This document shows positions 1-8,600 of a stretch of DNA of 64,000 nucleotides, one piece after another. The position numbers and the translations under genes are program-made. How positions within the stretch are numbered: the first letter of the stretch is position 1; each line of letters starts with the position of its first letter. Source of the DNA: Zobellia roscoffensis (GTDB lineage: Bacteria; Bacteroidota; Bacteroidia; Flavobacteriales; Flavobacteriaceae); assembly GCF_015330165.1 (NCBI RefSeq), contig NZ_JADDXT010000002.1, positions 1,734,504 to 1,798,503 on the forward strand. Direction: 5' to 3'. The notes beneath the pieces were generated by a model. The model worked only from the letters and a program-made list of their open reading frames with translations. It made no database searches and was not told the DNA's origin.

Positions 1-85
1 ATAGGCTTACACATAATTGTTTTTTGTGTTAGCCCAAGATAGATACATTTATAGGGCAAATCAGATAGACCAAAAGACACAAGTT

Positions 86-217
86 ATGAAAATTGAAATA
101 CTAAAGGTAGTAACCTTTGTTTGTATGTTTATAGTCTTAGGCATGCAGGCATTGCTTCATGGAAGTTGGAGGGTGAACAAGACAGAACCAATAAAAAGTA
201 ACCAGCATAAGATATGA
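86..217 (+). CDS. Possible small membrane protein (43 aa)
   Basis: A short open frame starts at an ATG and encodes a basic N-terminus, one hydrophobic stretch (about residues 8-25) and a polar tail, which would suit a single-pass membrane peptide. I do not recognise a family. The frame extends upstream from non-ATG codons, but the ATG at 86 places the hydrophobic segment near the N-terminus. The upstream context is cut by the window edge. It may be a chance open frame in a gene-poor stretch. Confidence 0.25.
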   Translation: MKIEILKVVTFVCMFIVLGMQALLHGSWRVNKTEPIKSNQHKI

Positions 218-262
218 GGGTTCTAATTTTTTTAATACGTTCTTAAAATAGTTATTTGAGTT

Positions 263-350
263 AGTGTTTTAAAAACCCGCTAATTTTTCGTTTGTCTATT
301 CGGGGGAAGGACAAGTGATTAACGGCGGGTTTTCACATGTAAAAAACACT
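263..350. terminator. Nested inverted repeat, possible bidirectional terminator
   Basis: The arms AAAACCCGC (272-280) and GCGGGTTTT (325-333) are perfectly complementary. Outside them AGTGTTTT (263-270) pairs with AAAACACT (343-350). The 44-nt loop is long for an intrinsic terminator. The position between a plus-strand frame and the end of the minus-strand dehydrogenase suits shared termination. The rest of 218-356 holds no other gene that I can see. Confidence 0.3.
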
Positions 351-356
351 TAAATC

Positions 357-1910
357 TTAGAGGTCAAATTTTATACCTTGGGCAAGAGGAAGCTCTGTTG
401 TGTAGTTGATAGTGTTGGTTTGTCTTCTCATATACACTTTCCAAGCATCTGAGCCAGATTCACGCCCACCGCCCGTTTCTTTTTCTCCACCAAAAGCACC
501 ACCTATTTCTGCTCCTGATGTTCCTATATTTACGTTAGCAATACCACAATCACTTCCTGCAACGGATAAGAAATGCTCTGCTTCCCTAAGGTTGTTTGTC
601 ATAATAGCAGATGACAATCCTTGAGCAACTCCATTTTGGGCATCAATTGCATTTTCAATACTTCCGGAATATTTTAAGAGGTAAAGAACGGGTGCAAAGG
701 TTTCGTGCTGTACAATCTTGAAGTTTGCTTTTGCTTCGGCTATAGCAGGTTTTACGTAACAACCACTTTCGTAACCTTCTCCTTCAAGAACTCCACCTTC
801 CACAATAATGTTTCCGCCTTCTTCTACCACCTTAGTTAAAGCGGTGTTATAGGACGCCACGGCATCGATATCTATTAAAGGCCCTACGTGATTGTTTTCG
901 TCTAAAGGATTACCAATTCTAAGTTGCCCATAGGCATCAACAATAGCAGCCTTAACTTTATCATAGATGCTATCGTGAATGATTATTCTTCGTGTGGAAG
1001 TACAACGTTGCCCAGCAGTACCTACAGCACCAAATACACCTCCAATAACAGTCATTTTTATATCTGCATCTGGGGTAACTATTATAGCGTTATTACCGCC
1101 AAGTTCCAGTAAAGATTTTCCTAATCTAGCAGCTACGGTCTGTGCTACATTTTTTCCCATTCGGGTAGACCCTGTAGCAGATATCAAAGGAATACGGTTA
1201 TCCTTGGTCATCATTTCACCAATTTTGTAATCGCCATTTATCAAACAAGAAATACCCTCGGGCAAATTGTTCGCTTTAAATACTTCGGCGGCAATATTCT
1301 GACAAGCAATGCCGCAAAGAGGTGTTTTTTCTGAAGGTTTCCACACGCAAACATCACCACAAATCCAAGCCAAAGCCGTATTCCATGCCCAAACTGCTAC
1401 GGGAAAGTTAAAAGCAGATATGATACCAACAACTCCTAGAGCGTGGTATTGTTCGTACATACGGTGACCCGGTCTTTCCGAGTGCATGGTAAGGCCATGC
1501 AATTGTCTGGAAAGGCCAACTGCAAAATCGCAGATATCTATCATTTCTTGGACTTCTCCTAAGCCTTCTTGGTAGCTTTTGCCCATTTCGTAGGAAACCA
1601 GTTTGCCTAAGGCTTCTTTCTTTTCTCGTAGTTTTTCTCCAAATTGACGAACGACCTCTCCACGTTGTGGGGCAGGTTTAGTCCTCCAAATTTTAAAAGC
1701 TTCAGTTGCGGACTGCATCACTTTTTCATAATCCGCTTCTGTACTAGATTTTACTTTAGCAATTAATGCGCCATCTACAGGGGAATGTGATGAAATAACT
1801 TCACCAGAACCAAAATTTAAAGAACCCGTTGAGGTTCCGTTGTTTATATCTTGAATACCTAAATCCTTAAGGGCAGTGTCTATACCAAATTGCGATGCTA
1901 TTTTTGACAT
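357..1910 (-). CDS. amaB: ALDH7-family aldehyde dehydrogenase, probably L-piperideine-6-carboxylate (alpha-aminoadipate semialdehyde) dehydrogenase
   Basis: This 517-aa protein is a full-length NAD(P)-dependent aldehyde dehydrogenase. The catalytic Cys303 lies in GQRCTSTRR, the general base Glu269 in LELGG, Asn168 in FNFP and the cofactor lysine Lys191 in WKPSEK. The NFPVAVWAWN stretch and the ELGGNNAIIV and GQRCTST wording match the antiquitin/ALDH7 group, which oxidises alpha-aminoadipate semialdehyde in lysine catabolism. It is cytosolic, with no signal peptide. 3-Hydroxyanthranilate dioxygenase lies 2 kb upstream on the same strand, so a role in aromatic amino acid breakdown is possible, but the motifs favour lysine. 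Family is certain; the exact substrate is inferred. Confidence 0.85.
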   Translation of the reverse strand: MSKIASQFGIDTALKDLGIQDINNGTSTGSLNFGSGEVISSHSPVDGALIAKVKSSTEADYEKVMQSATEAFKIWRTKPAPQRGEVVRQFGEKLREKKEALGKLVSYEMGKSYQEGLGEVQEMIDICDFAVGLSRQLHGLTMHSERPGHRMYEQYHALGVVGIISAFNFPVAVWAWNTALAWICGDVCVWKPSEKTPLCGIACQNIAAEVFKANNLPEGISCLINGDYKIGEMMTKDNRIPLISATGSTRMGKNVAQTVAARLGKSLLELGGNNAIIVTPDADIKMTVIGGVFGAVGTAGQRCTSTRRIIIHDSIYDKVKAAIVDAYGQLRIGNPLDENNHVGPLIDIDAVASYNTALTKVVEEGGNIIVEGGVLEGEGYESGCYVKPAIAEAKANFKIVQHETFAPVLYLLKYSGSIENAIDAQNGVAQGLSSAIMTNNLREAEHFLSVAGSDCGIANVNIGTSGAEIGGAFGGEKETGGGRESGSDAWKVYMRRQTNTINYTTELPLAQGIKFDL

Positions 1911-2032
1911 TTTATAACTTTTTTATAATGTATTGTTATATTTTTTGTAAATATACTTTTTATAGGTCAGAAAAGTAAATATTACTTGCCCATTATTAGG
2001 AATGATGTTGTGGCTAATTTTTGACTGAATGT

Positions 2033-2389
2033 CTAGTTCAATAGAATAAGAACTATTGCAGTCAATGCGGGTAAGGCTTGAATGTAGAAGATTTTTTTTT
2101 CCACAGACAAGGCACCGTATAAACCGGCAATTGACACACAGGTGAGGAAGAATAGCGAAACATTGGTTTGCCAAATCGTGTCCGTTATAAAGAGAGACCA
2201 AATAAGGCCTGCCGCCAAGAAGCCATTGTATAAACCTTGGTTGGCAGCCATTGGTTTAGTAGCTTTAAAGAGGTCAGAAGGGAATTTCCTGAATATTTTT
2301 GGCCCTTTTGTAGTCCATGCAAACATCTCAAAATAAAGAAAGTAAAGGTGTAAAAAAGCGATAAAACCAATTAGTATTTTTTGTATCAT
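2033..2389 (-). CDS. DUF1304 family small membrane protein
   Basis: This 118-aa protein is predicted to have four hydrophobic helices. It carries the family landmarks: an FEMFAW segment after the first helix (about residues 20-25) and an NQGLYNGFLAAGL segment (about 50-62). The family is widespread in bacteria with no established biochemical role. It sits between the histidine kinase and the dehydrogenase on the same strand, about 45 bp from the kinase and 120 bp from the dehydrogenase, so co-transcription with the kinase is possible. A second minus-strand frame over 1923-2201 is a shadow of this gene. Confidence 0.75.
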   Translation of the reverse strand: MIQKILIGFIAFLHLYFLYFEMFAWTTKGPKIFRKFPSDLFKATKPMAANQGLYNGFLAAGLIWSLFITDTIWQTNVSLFFLTCVSIAGLYGALSVEKKIFYIQALPALTAIVLILLN

Positions 2390-2433
2390 ATCATTTTAAT
2401 TTGGTGTTTGCCATTTTTGCTATAAATGGATTA

Positions 2434-4044
2434 TTATATTTTGTTATCGAAAGTTACGGTAAAATGGGTTCCGTTGCCGTCCGAATCATAGGTTAATTCA
2501 GCCGAAATTTGTCGGCATAAAGCCTTTACAATATCAAAACCTATTCCTTCCGCATTTTCAATTACAAAATTTTCCGGGAGTCCTTTCCCATTGTCCTTTA
2601 TTGAAAATGCAGCCATTCCATCGTCAAGAACATCAACATCAATAATAAGTTCGTTGTACTTGGTGGTATCCGGATAAGCATGTTTTACGGCATTCGTTAC
2701 CAGTTCCGAAATGATAAGGGCTAGGGGAACAGCGCGGTCAAGATCTATAGATATTTCCGGGCAGTTTATGGTGTAGCTAAAAGTTGGAGATATTTTATTT
2801 TGATACTCCATTAAATCTTTTAAATACTCGTGCAAATTCACTGCTTTTGAATCTTTATCTTGATAAATTTTTTGATGCGTGAGTGCTATTGCAGATATTC
2901 TGGCTTGACTATCTTGAAGCGCTGTAATCGCTTCTTTGCTGACCAATTTGCGCTTTTGCATATTGATTAGGCTAGAGGTAATTTGAAGGTTGTTCTTAAC
3001 TCTGTGGTGAATTTCACGAAGTAAATTCTCTTTCTGTTTATTAGACTCTTCAAGCTCAGCGGTTCGTAATAATACACGAGCTTCAAGACGATCGTTATGA
3101 TTATCTCTTCTACGTGCAATTAATACTAATAAAAAAGTTGTAGCCAAGCCTAAAATTAACACTACATAGGATTCAAAAATATGCGGAAAAGACAAGTATT
3201 CCGGTTTTGGTAAAAAATGAACCTGCCACTCCCGATCTACTGCTTTAATGGTTCTTTTTATAACAGTTTTGCTGAATATTTTATCCGTCACTTTACTTTC
3301 ATCAACATTTGAAAACAAAATGGCATCATCAACTTCATCGTGTATACAAATATCCAAGACCTTGACTTCAGAATTGAGGGTTTCAGAAATAAGCTTGTCC
3401 ATGCGATAGACGCCTAGAACAATTCCTTTATGCTCACCTGTCTTTGGATTGTTAACAGACTTTAAGGCAAGAATACCTTTGGTATTGGTATTGTCTGATA
3501 TTAATGTTATGAGGCTAGAAATTGCCGGTTTATTGGTTTTGATTGATCGGAGAATCACATCACGTTTCGTACTATCTGAGTATATGTTGTATCCTAATAC
3601 TTTTTTAAAAGGAGTGGCTGGATTTAAAACCCGAACGGGATAATATAAATCTCTAGTTTTAGAAGGGACAAGATTATTTTTTGAGTCCACTTCTTTAATC
3701 AACGTAAATTTTTGAAATAAATCTTTTTCTGTGCCTAGGATTTTTGGGGCCCAAGCCAGGGCCTTTATGCCATTAAGTTCATTTAAAAACGGATTGGTAA
3801 AACGTTCAAAAAGGTGTTGAGGTATGAAGCTTTTGTTCTCATAAAAGAAGGCCATAGACTCAACAACCAGGCTAATCTTGTTGAGTTCGTCTTCTAATTT
3901 AATGACAGATTTATTAACTGCATTGTCTATTGCAGCCATATTTCTTAGCAGGTATCTATTGTTTATAGAAAAGAAAATAAATAAAGATATACTACTTCCT
4001 ACGAGAAGTACGGCCAAGTATTTTAGAATTTGCTGTTTGGTCAT
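2434..4044 (-). CDS. CHASE-domain sensor histidine kinase (HisKA_2/HATPase_c)
   Basis: This 536-aa inner-membrane sensor has one helix at about residues 8-28, a periplasmic region of about 260 residues resembling a CHASE ligand-binding domain, a second helix at about 292-311, a short coiled coil (about 315-345), and a kinase core. The core has the phosphoacceptor His346 in REIHHRVKNNLQ, typical of HisKA_2 kinases, then Asn451 in the N-box TNAVKHA and a DNGKG G1 box at 484-488. No response regulator gene lies in this window, so the partner is unknown. CHASE domains are thought to bind small extracellular molecules such as cytokinin-like or peptide ligands; the ligand here is unknown. Confidence 0.85.
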   Translation of the reverse strand: MTKQQILKYLAVLLVGSSISLFIFFSINNRYLLRNMAAIDNAVNKSVIKLEDELNKISLVVESMAFFYENKSFIPQHLFERFTNPFLNELNGIKALAWAPKILGTEKDLFQKFTLIKEVDSKNNLVPSKTRDLYYPVRVLNPATPFKKVLGYNIYSDSTKRDVILRSIKTNKPAISSLITLISDNTNTKGILALKSVNNPKTGEHKGIVLGVYRMDKLISETLNSEVKVLDICIHDEVDDAILFSNVDESKVTDKIFSKTVIKRTIKAVDREWQVHFLPKPEYLSFPHIFESYVVLILGLATTFLLVLIARRRDNHNDRLEARVLLRTAELEESNKQKENLLREIHHRVKNNLQITSSLINMQKRKLVSKEAITALQDSQARISAIALTHQKIYQDKDSKAVNLHEYLKDLMEYQNKISPTFSYTINCPEISIDLDRAVPLALIISELVTNAVKHAYPDTTKYNELIIDVDVLDDGMAAFSIKDNGKGLPENFVIENAEGIGFDIVKALCRQISAELTYDSDGNGTHFTVTFDNKI

Positions 4045-4134
4045 AAGAGGCTAATGTGGGGACTTCTATAATAACCGGCTAGGTTGGTGCTATTTCCAAA
4101 GAACGGTAGTTTTTACTTTAAAAATTACTACTAT

Positions 4135-4674
4135 TTATTTACTACTAACAAATCTTTGGTCTACTGGCATTACCGTGCCGCAATTATTGCATGTGCGTAG
4201 TTCTTCAGAACCGTAAAAATGCTTGAAATGCTTTAAAAAGTCTACTTCAATGTCGTTTAGGGTAAAATAGGCTTCATAGAGCTTGTTGTTGCAATTATCA
4301 CAAAACCAAAGCAAACCATCGTCAACATTCATGTCGGCCCGTTTTCGTTCAATAACGAGGCCTATGCTGCCTTCGTGACGGACTGGTGAGTGTGGGATTT
4401 TTGCGGGATGCAAGTACATGTCTCCCGGGCCAAGTTGCATTGTTTTTTTTTGCCCATCTTCTTGAATATGAACTTCAATAGTTCCTTCTAGTTGATAGAA
4501 AAGTTCTTCGGTTTCGTTATAGTGATAGTCTTTTCTTGCGTTAGGCCCAGCAACTACCATCACAATATAATCTCCAGCATCTTTATAGAGGTTCTTGTTG
4601 CCTACAGGGGGTTTAAGTGTGTGTTTATTTTCTTCTATCCAGCGGTTGAGATTAAAAGGGGCTTGTATTGGCAT
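4135..4674 (-). CDS. nbaC: 3-hydroxyanthranilate 3,4-dioxygenase
   Basis: This cupin-fold, non-heme Fe(II) enzyme opens the ring of 3-hydroxyanthranilate in the kynurenine pathway. With the ATG at 4674 the protein is 179 aa, and the iron ligands His51, Glu57 and His95 and the substrate arginines Arg47 and Arg99 fall at the same numbers as in the Cupriavidus metallidurans enzyme. So do Cys125, Cys128, Cys162 and Cys165 of the second, rubredoxin-like iron site. This supports the start over an upstream TTG at 4695. It is cytosolic. Tryptophan 2,3-dioxygenase is encoded 47 kb away in this window; kynureninase and kynurenine monooxygenase are not in the window. Confidence 0.93.
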   Translation of the reverse strand: MPIQAPFNLNRWIEENKHTLKPPVGNKNLYKDAGDYIVMVVAGPNARKDYHYNETEELFYQLEGTIEVHIQEDGQKKTMQLGPGDMYLHPAKIPHSPVRHEGSIGLVIERKRADMNVDDGLLWFCDNCNNKLYEAYFTLNDIEVDFLKHFKHFYGSEELRTCNNCGTVMPVDQRFVSSK

Positions 4675-4744
4675 TTTATTGACATTTACGATCAAAACCT
4701 CTTACTCATGCTTTGCGCATGTGTAAAAGGTGACCATTTCATCT

Positions 4745-4752
4745 CAAATCTA
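4745..4752 (-). promoter_or_regulatory. Candidate -7 box for 3-HAO gene
   Basis: On the minus strand the sequence is TAGATTTG, an exact TAnnTTTG match about 70 nt upstream of the 3-HAO ATG. I see no clear -33 TTTG. Confidence 0.35.
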
Positions 4753-4814
4753 TGAAAAAGTAAGTTGTATTACTAGCGTGCAGCTATAGATAATGTACTT
4801 TAACGTTTTTAAGG

Positions 4815-5291
4815 CTAGCGAAAAAATATTTGTGTAAAATAGAGTTTTCCGTCGTTATCTTTTTTTACACTTACCGCAGTATGGGTAAACTCACCCTCCA
4901 TCGTTTTCTTATGGTTACTACTATTTAACCACCCTGTAAGGGCTTCAGAAGCTGTAGTGTAATCTTTTGCTACATTTTCAGCAACAAATTCAGCAGCTTC
5001 TACTGAGGATATTTCAGAGGCACGAGCACTAAAATTATCATGGTTAAGCGCGCCTTTGGCAATCATATAATCTGTGTGCTTGTTGGCATGTACATACGCT
5101 ATTGAACTAAATTCTAGTGAGTTTCTACCTATGGAAAGCCGGTGTCCGTTAACGGCCTCAAGAAGTTCTTTCTCTACAATTTCTGCGTTTTCTTTCTCGG
5201 TTATATCTGCAGTTGTCACAGACTCTTTGCTACAAGAGGCCAAAGTACATACAAATAAAACGAGGGCGACATAGGTCATTCTCATTTTCAT
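4815..5291 (-). CDS. CAP (SCP/PR-1-like) domain lipoprotein
   Basis: This 158-aa protein has a lipoprotein signal with lipobox LASC (Cys20) and then one CAP domain (about residues 40-158). The domain has the conserved HxxYM-like helix, a CAP1-like LNHDNFSARASEI segment and AENVA, followed by WLNSSNHKKTM and a C-terminal FTQIF strand. The His residues of the family's cleft (in NHD and SNHK) are present. Secreted bacterial CAP proteins are common, but their activity is mostly unknown. It is expected on the outer or inner membrane, facing the periplasm or exterior. It is transcribed divergently from the alpha-2-macroglobulin gene. Confidence 0.8.
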   Translation of the reverse strand: MKMRMTYVALVLFVCTLASCSKESVTTADITEKENAEIVEKELLEAVNGHRLSIGRNSLEFSSIAYVHANKHTDYMIAKGALNHDNFSARASEISSVEAAEFVAENVAKDYTTASEALTGWLNSSNHKKTMEGEFTHTAVSVKKDNDGKLYFTQIFFR

Positions 5292-5639
5292 ACAAAGTTC
5301 TATTTGTAAGTAGGCGCGTTCTAAAAAAGTAGGAGAGAAAAGTGGGGTGTTCTCGTGTTCTATGAAACGATAAGGGGAATCGTTCTGGGGCGAATATCTA
5401 AAATATATTGCTTACTCCGGTTCATAAATTTCAATTTTCGATGAAATACACCTTTCTGTTAAAGTAATGTAAGTCAAACCGTACGTGGGTTTTGGGTTTC
5501 TATTTTACTTCTTATATCAAACAATAATCAATCTATTTCGTTCATACTGTAAACAGGGCTTTTTTGTGTGTTGGAATTCAATGAAAACCGTTACGTGTTC
5601 TGTCTATTAACTCTTATTTTTGTTTAAAATAATCGCTTT
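5292..5639. other. Intergenic region between divergent genes
   Basis: These 348 bp hold no convincing open frame on either strand. They separate the CAP lipoprotein (minus) and the alpha-2-macroglobulin gene (plus) and presumably contain both promoters. The only exact TAnnTTTG match I found is at 5615-5622 on the plus strand. Confidence 0.5.
5615..5622 (+). promoter_or_regulatory. Candidate -7 box for alpha-2-macroglobulin gene
   Basis: TATTTTTG matches TAnnTTTG exactly. It would start transcription only about 10 nt before the ATG at 5640, giving a very short leader. There is no clear -33 TTTG. Confidence 0.3.
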
Positions 5640-8600
5640 ATGAAGGTCCATTTACTTTTTCGTTTTCTGCTCCTTTTTGTTTTTATATCGGCATGTACTT
5701 CAAAAAAGGAAGATGCCGCTAACCAGGCAGATAACCTAAATCGCTTTCAAGAATATGTTGGGCAAGTTTCTCACGGAATCATTTCTGCACAGAGTAGTGT
5801 AAGAGTGGTTCTTAATACTCCTATTGAATTTTGGAATGCAGGAGACGAATTGGATCAAGATCTTTTTGAAATATCGCCAAAAATAGAAGCTAAGGTAGTA
5901 GCTCTAGATAGCCGTACAATTGCCTTTGTTCCCCTAAATGGTTTTGAGCAAGACACTGAATATAAGTTTCAACTGAATTTAGATGATATTATTACCGATT
6001 TACCTGATGATCTAGGGGATTTAAACTTTACCGTAAAAACCTTAGAACAGCAATTCAATATTTATACTGATGCATTACAGTCCTATTCAAAAGAATATCA
6101 ATACATAACCGGCCGGCTGCACATGGCAGATGTTTTTCCTCTGGATAAGGCAAAACAGTTGGTTTCTGGAACTCATAATGGAAAGTCGGTTTCTGTTAAG
6201 TTTGATGCGGGAACAGAAAAAGGAACTGAGTTTTCTTTTAAAATAGATAGTCTTCAAAGGTTAGACGAAGATTCTAAATTAAAAGTCTCATGGAGCGGAG
6301 AGCGGTTTAGTGTTGATAGTAAGGGCGAAGAATCAATTACAATACCAGGAAAAAATAATTTCACGGTTTTAGATGCTTCGGTAGATATAGGCAAGAATGC
6401 AATAGTTTCCATCAATTTTTCCGATCCAATTAAAAAAAGCCAAAACTTTAATGGCTTGGTTGTATTAGAACAGGACGATGCGGTTAAATATGCCGTAGAT
6501 GGTAATACATTAAAGGTGTACCCTTCCAAGGATATAGAAGGGACGGTAACACTAGAAGTTTATGAGGGCATACAAAGCGCTGATGGTAATAAGTTAAAAA
6601 ACAAGTTTACGGAGCGGATAGCTTTTGAAAGGTTAAAGCCAGAAGTAAGACTGCTTTCTAACGGAACTATTTTACCATCCTCTAATAATCTTAAGGTCAA
6701 TTTTGAGGCGGTAAGTTTGGCATCCATAAAAGTTTCTGTTTTTAAGATTTATGAGAACAATGTGCTCCAGTTTCTTCAAAACAGCAATCTTAATGGGCAA
6801 GGTGATTTACGTGCTGTAGCAAGACCTATTGCTCGCAAGAAAATTACTTTGGAAAACCTGTCTAGTACTAATGGAAAGTGGGTTGCTCATGCGCTTGATC
6901 TTAAAACTCTCATTACACCGCAAGAAGGTGCTATGTACAGGGTGGAATTAGATTTTGGACCGGAGGATAGCGCATATGGTTGCGAGGGTTCAGGGTTTGA
7001 GGTCTCGGTTGAAGATGAGGATAATTTTGATGAGGAAAAGGAAAATAGCTCTTGGGACAATGTAGAGAACTATTATTATGATGATTACTATTACGACTAT
7101 AACTGGAACGAAAGGGAAAATCCTTGTGATAAATCGTATTACTACAATAAAAAAGTAGGCATGAATATTTTGGCCTCGGATATTGGTGTGACGGTCAAAA
7201 AAGGAATCAATAAAAGCTATTTCGTTGCCGTAACGGATATATTAAATACGCAACCTATTGCAGGGGCTAAAGTTACTTTTTACAACTATCAACAACAGCC
7301 TCTGGGGCAAGTGGTAACAGATGTTGAAGGCATGTCCGTTTTTGATGGAGATCGTCCGGCTTATTTTGCGATTGCCGAGAGTAACGGTCAAAAAACGTAT
7401 GTAAAACTAAATGATGGTAATGCGCTTTCCGTTAGTAAGTTTAAAGTTTCCGGAGTAGCGCTTCAAAAAGGACTTAAGGGTTTCATTTTTGGCGAAAGAG
7501 GTGTCTGGAGACCTGGAGATGATATTTTTCTTTCTTTTATGCTGAATGATAAGGCACATGAATTACCGGAAAATCATCCTGTAAAGTTAGAGTTGTTTGA
7601 TCCTTACAATAAAGTTGTTCATCGTGAGGTCAGAACAAACGGGCTCAATAATTTTTATCAGTTTAATCTTAAAACAGACGAAAATGTGCCTACCGGTAAT
7701 TGGTTGGCGAAAATTTCGGTTGGTGGTGCTACATTTACAAAATCTCTTAAATTAGAGACCATCAAACCAAATCGGTTGAAGATAAAAACGGAATTTGATG
7801 ATGAAATTTTGAATGCATCCAAATCCATTACCGGTAGTATGGAGGTAAAGTGGTTGCACGGCGCAATTGCGAAAAATCTAAAAGCTGATATTACTGCGAA
7901 ATTCAATGCAACAACTACCACATTCAATACGTTTCCTGGTTACGTTTTTGAGGACCCTACCCGTAATTTTTCGGTAGAAGATCAAGTGGTTTTTGATGGA
8001 AAGGTAGATGGTGAGGGCAAGACACGTTTTAGTATGAATCCTCAGTTAACGACTATGGCACCCGGTATGTTAAAAGCAGCATTTATAACCAAGGTGTATG
8101 AAAATGGAGGTGATTTTAGTACAGATGTGTTCTCTAAAACTTATTCACCGTACAATACCTACGTTGGGCTGACCGTTCCTAAAGGCGATAAAACCAGGGG
8201 AATGCTATTGACAGATACACCTCATACATTTGATGTGGTTACGGTAGATGAAAAGGGCAGCCCTAAGGCTACTAAGAGCTTAAATGTGACTATTCATAAA
8301 GTAAGTTGGAGATGGTGGTGGGATACCTCTGCGGACAATTTATCCAATTATAGCAGTAGTCAATACCATGAAAAAGTATTTGAAAAAACAATCAGCACCA
8401 ATGCCAGTGGAAAGGGTAATTTTAAGTTTGAATTAAAGTACCCGGAATGGGGTAGGTATTTGGTGCGCGTGCAAGACCCTAACGGAGGTCATGCCGCAGC
8501 AAAGACGATATACATAGATTGGCCTGGCTGGGCTGGAAAATCTCGTAAAACTGACCCTTCCGCCGCAACTATGTTGGTTTTTTCTACGGATAAGGAAACC

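Noticed and set aside
1923..2201. 92-aa minus-strand frame
   Set aside because: It overlaps the DUF1304 gene in another frame and has no recognisable features.
4675..4695. Upstream TTG start for 3-HAO
   Set aside because: With the ATG at 4674 catalytic and metal residues fall at the same numbers as in the characterised enzyme, so the longer form is unlikely.
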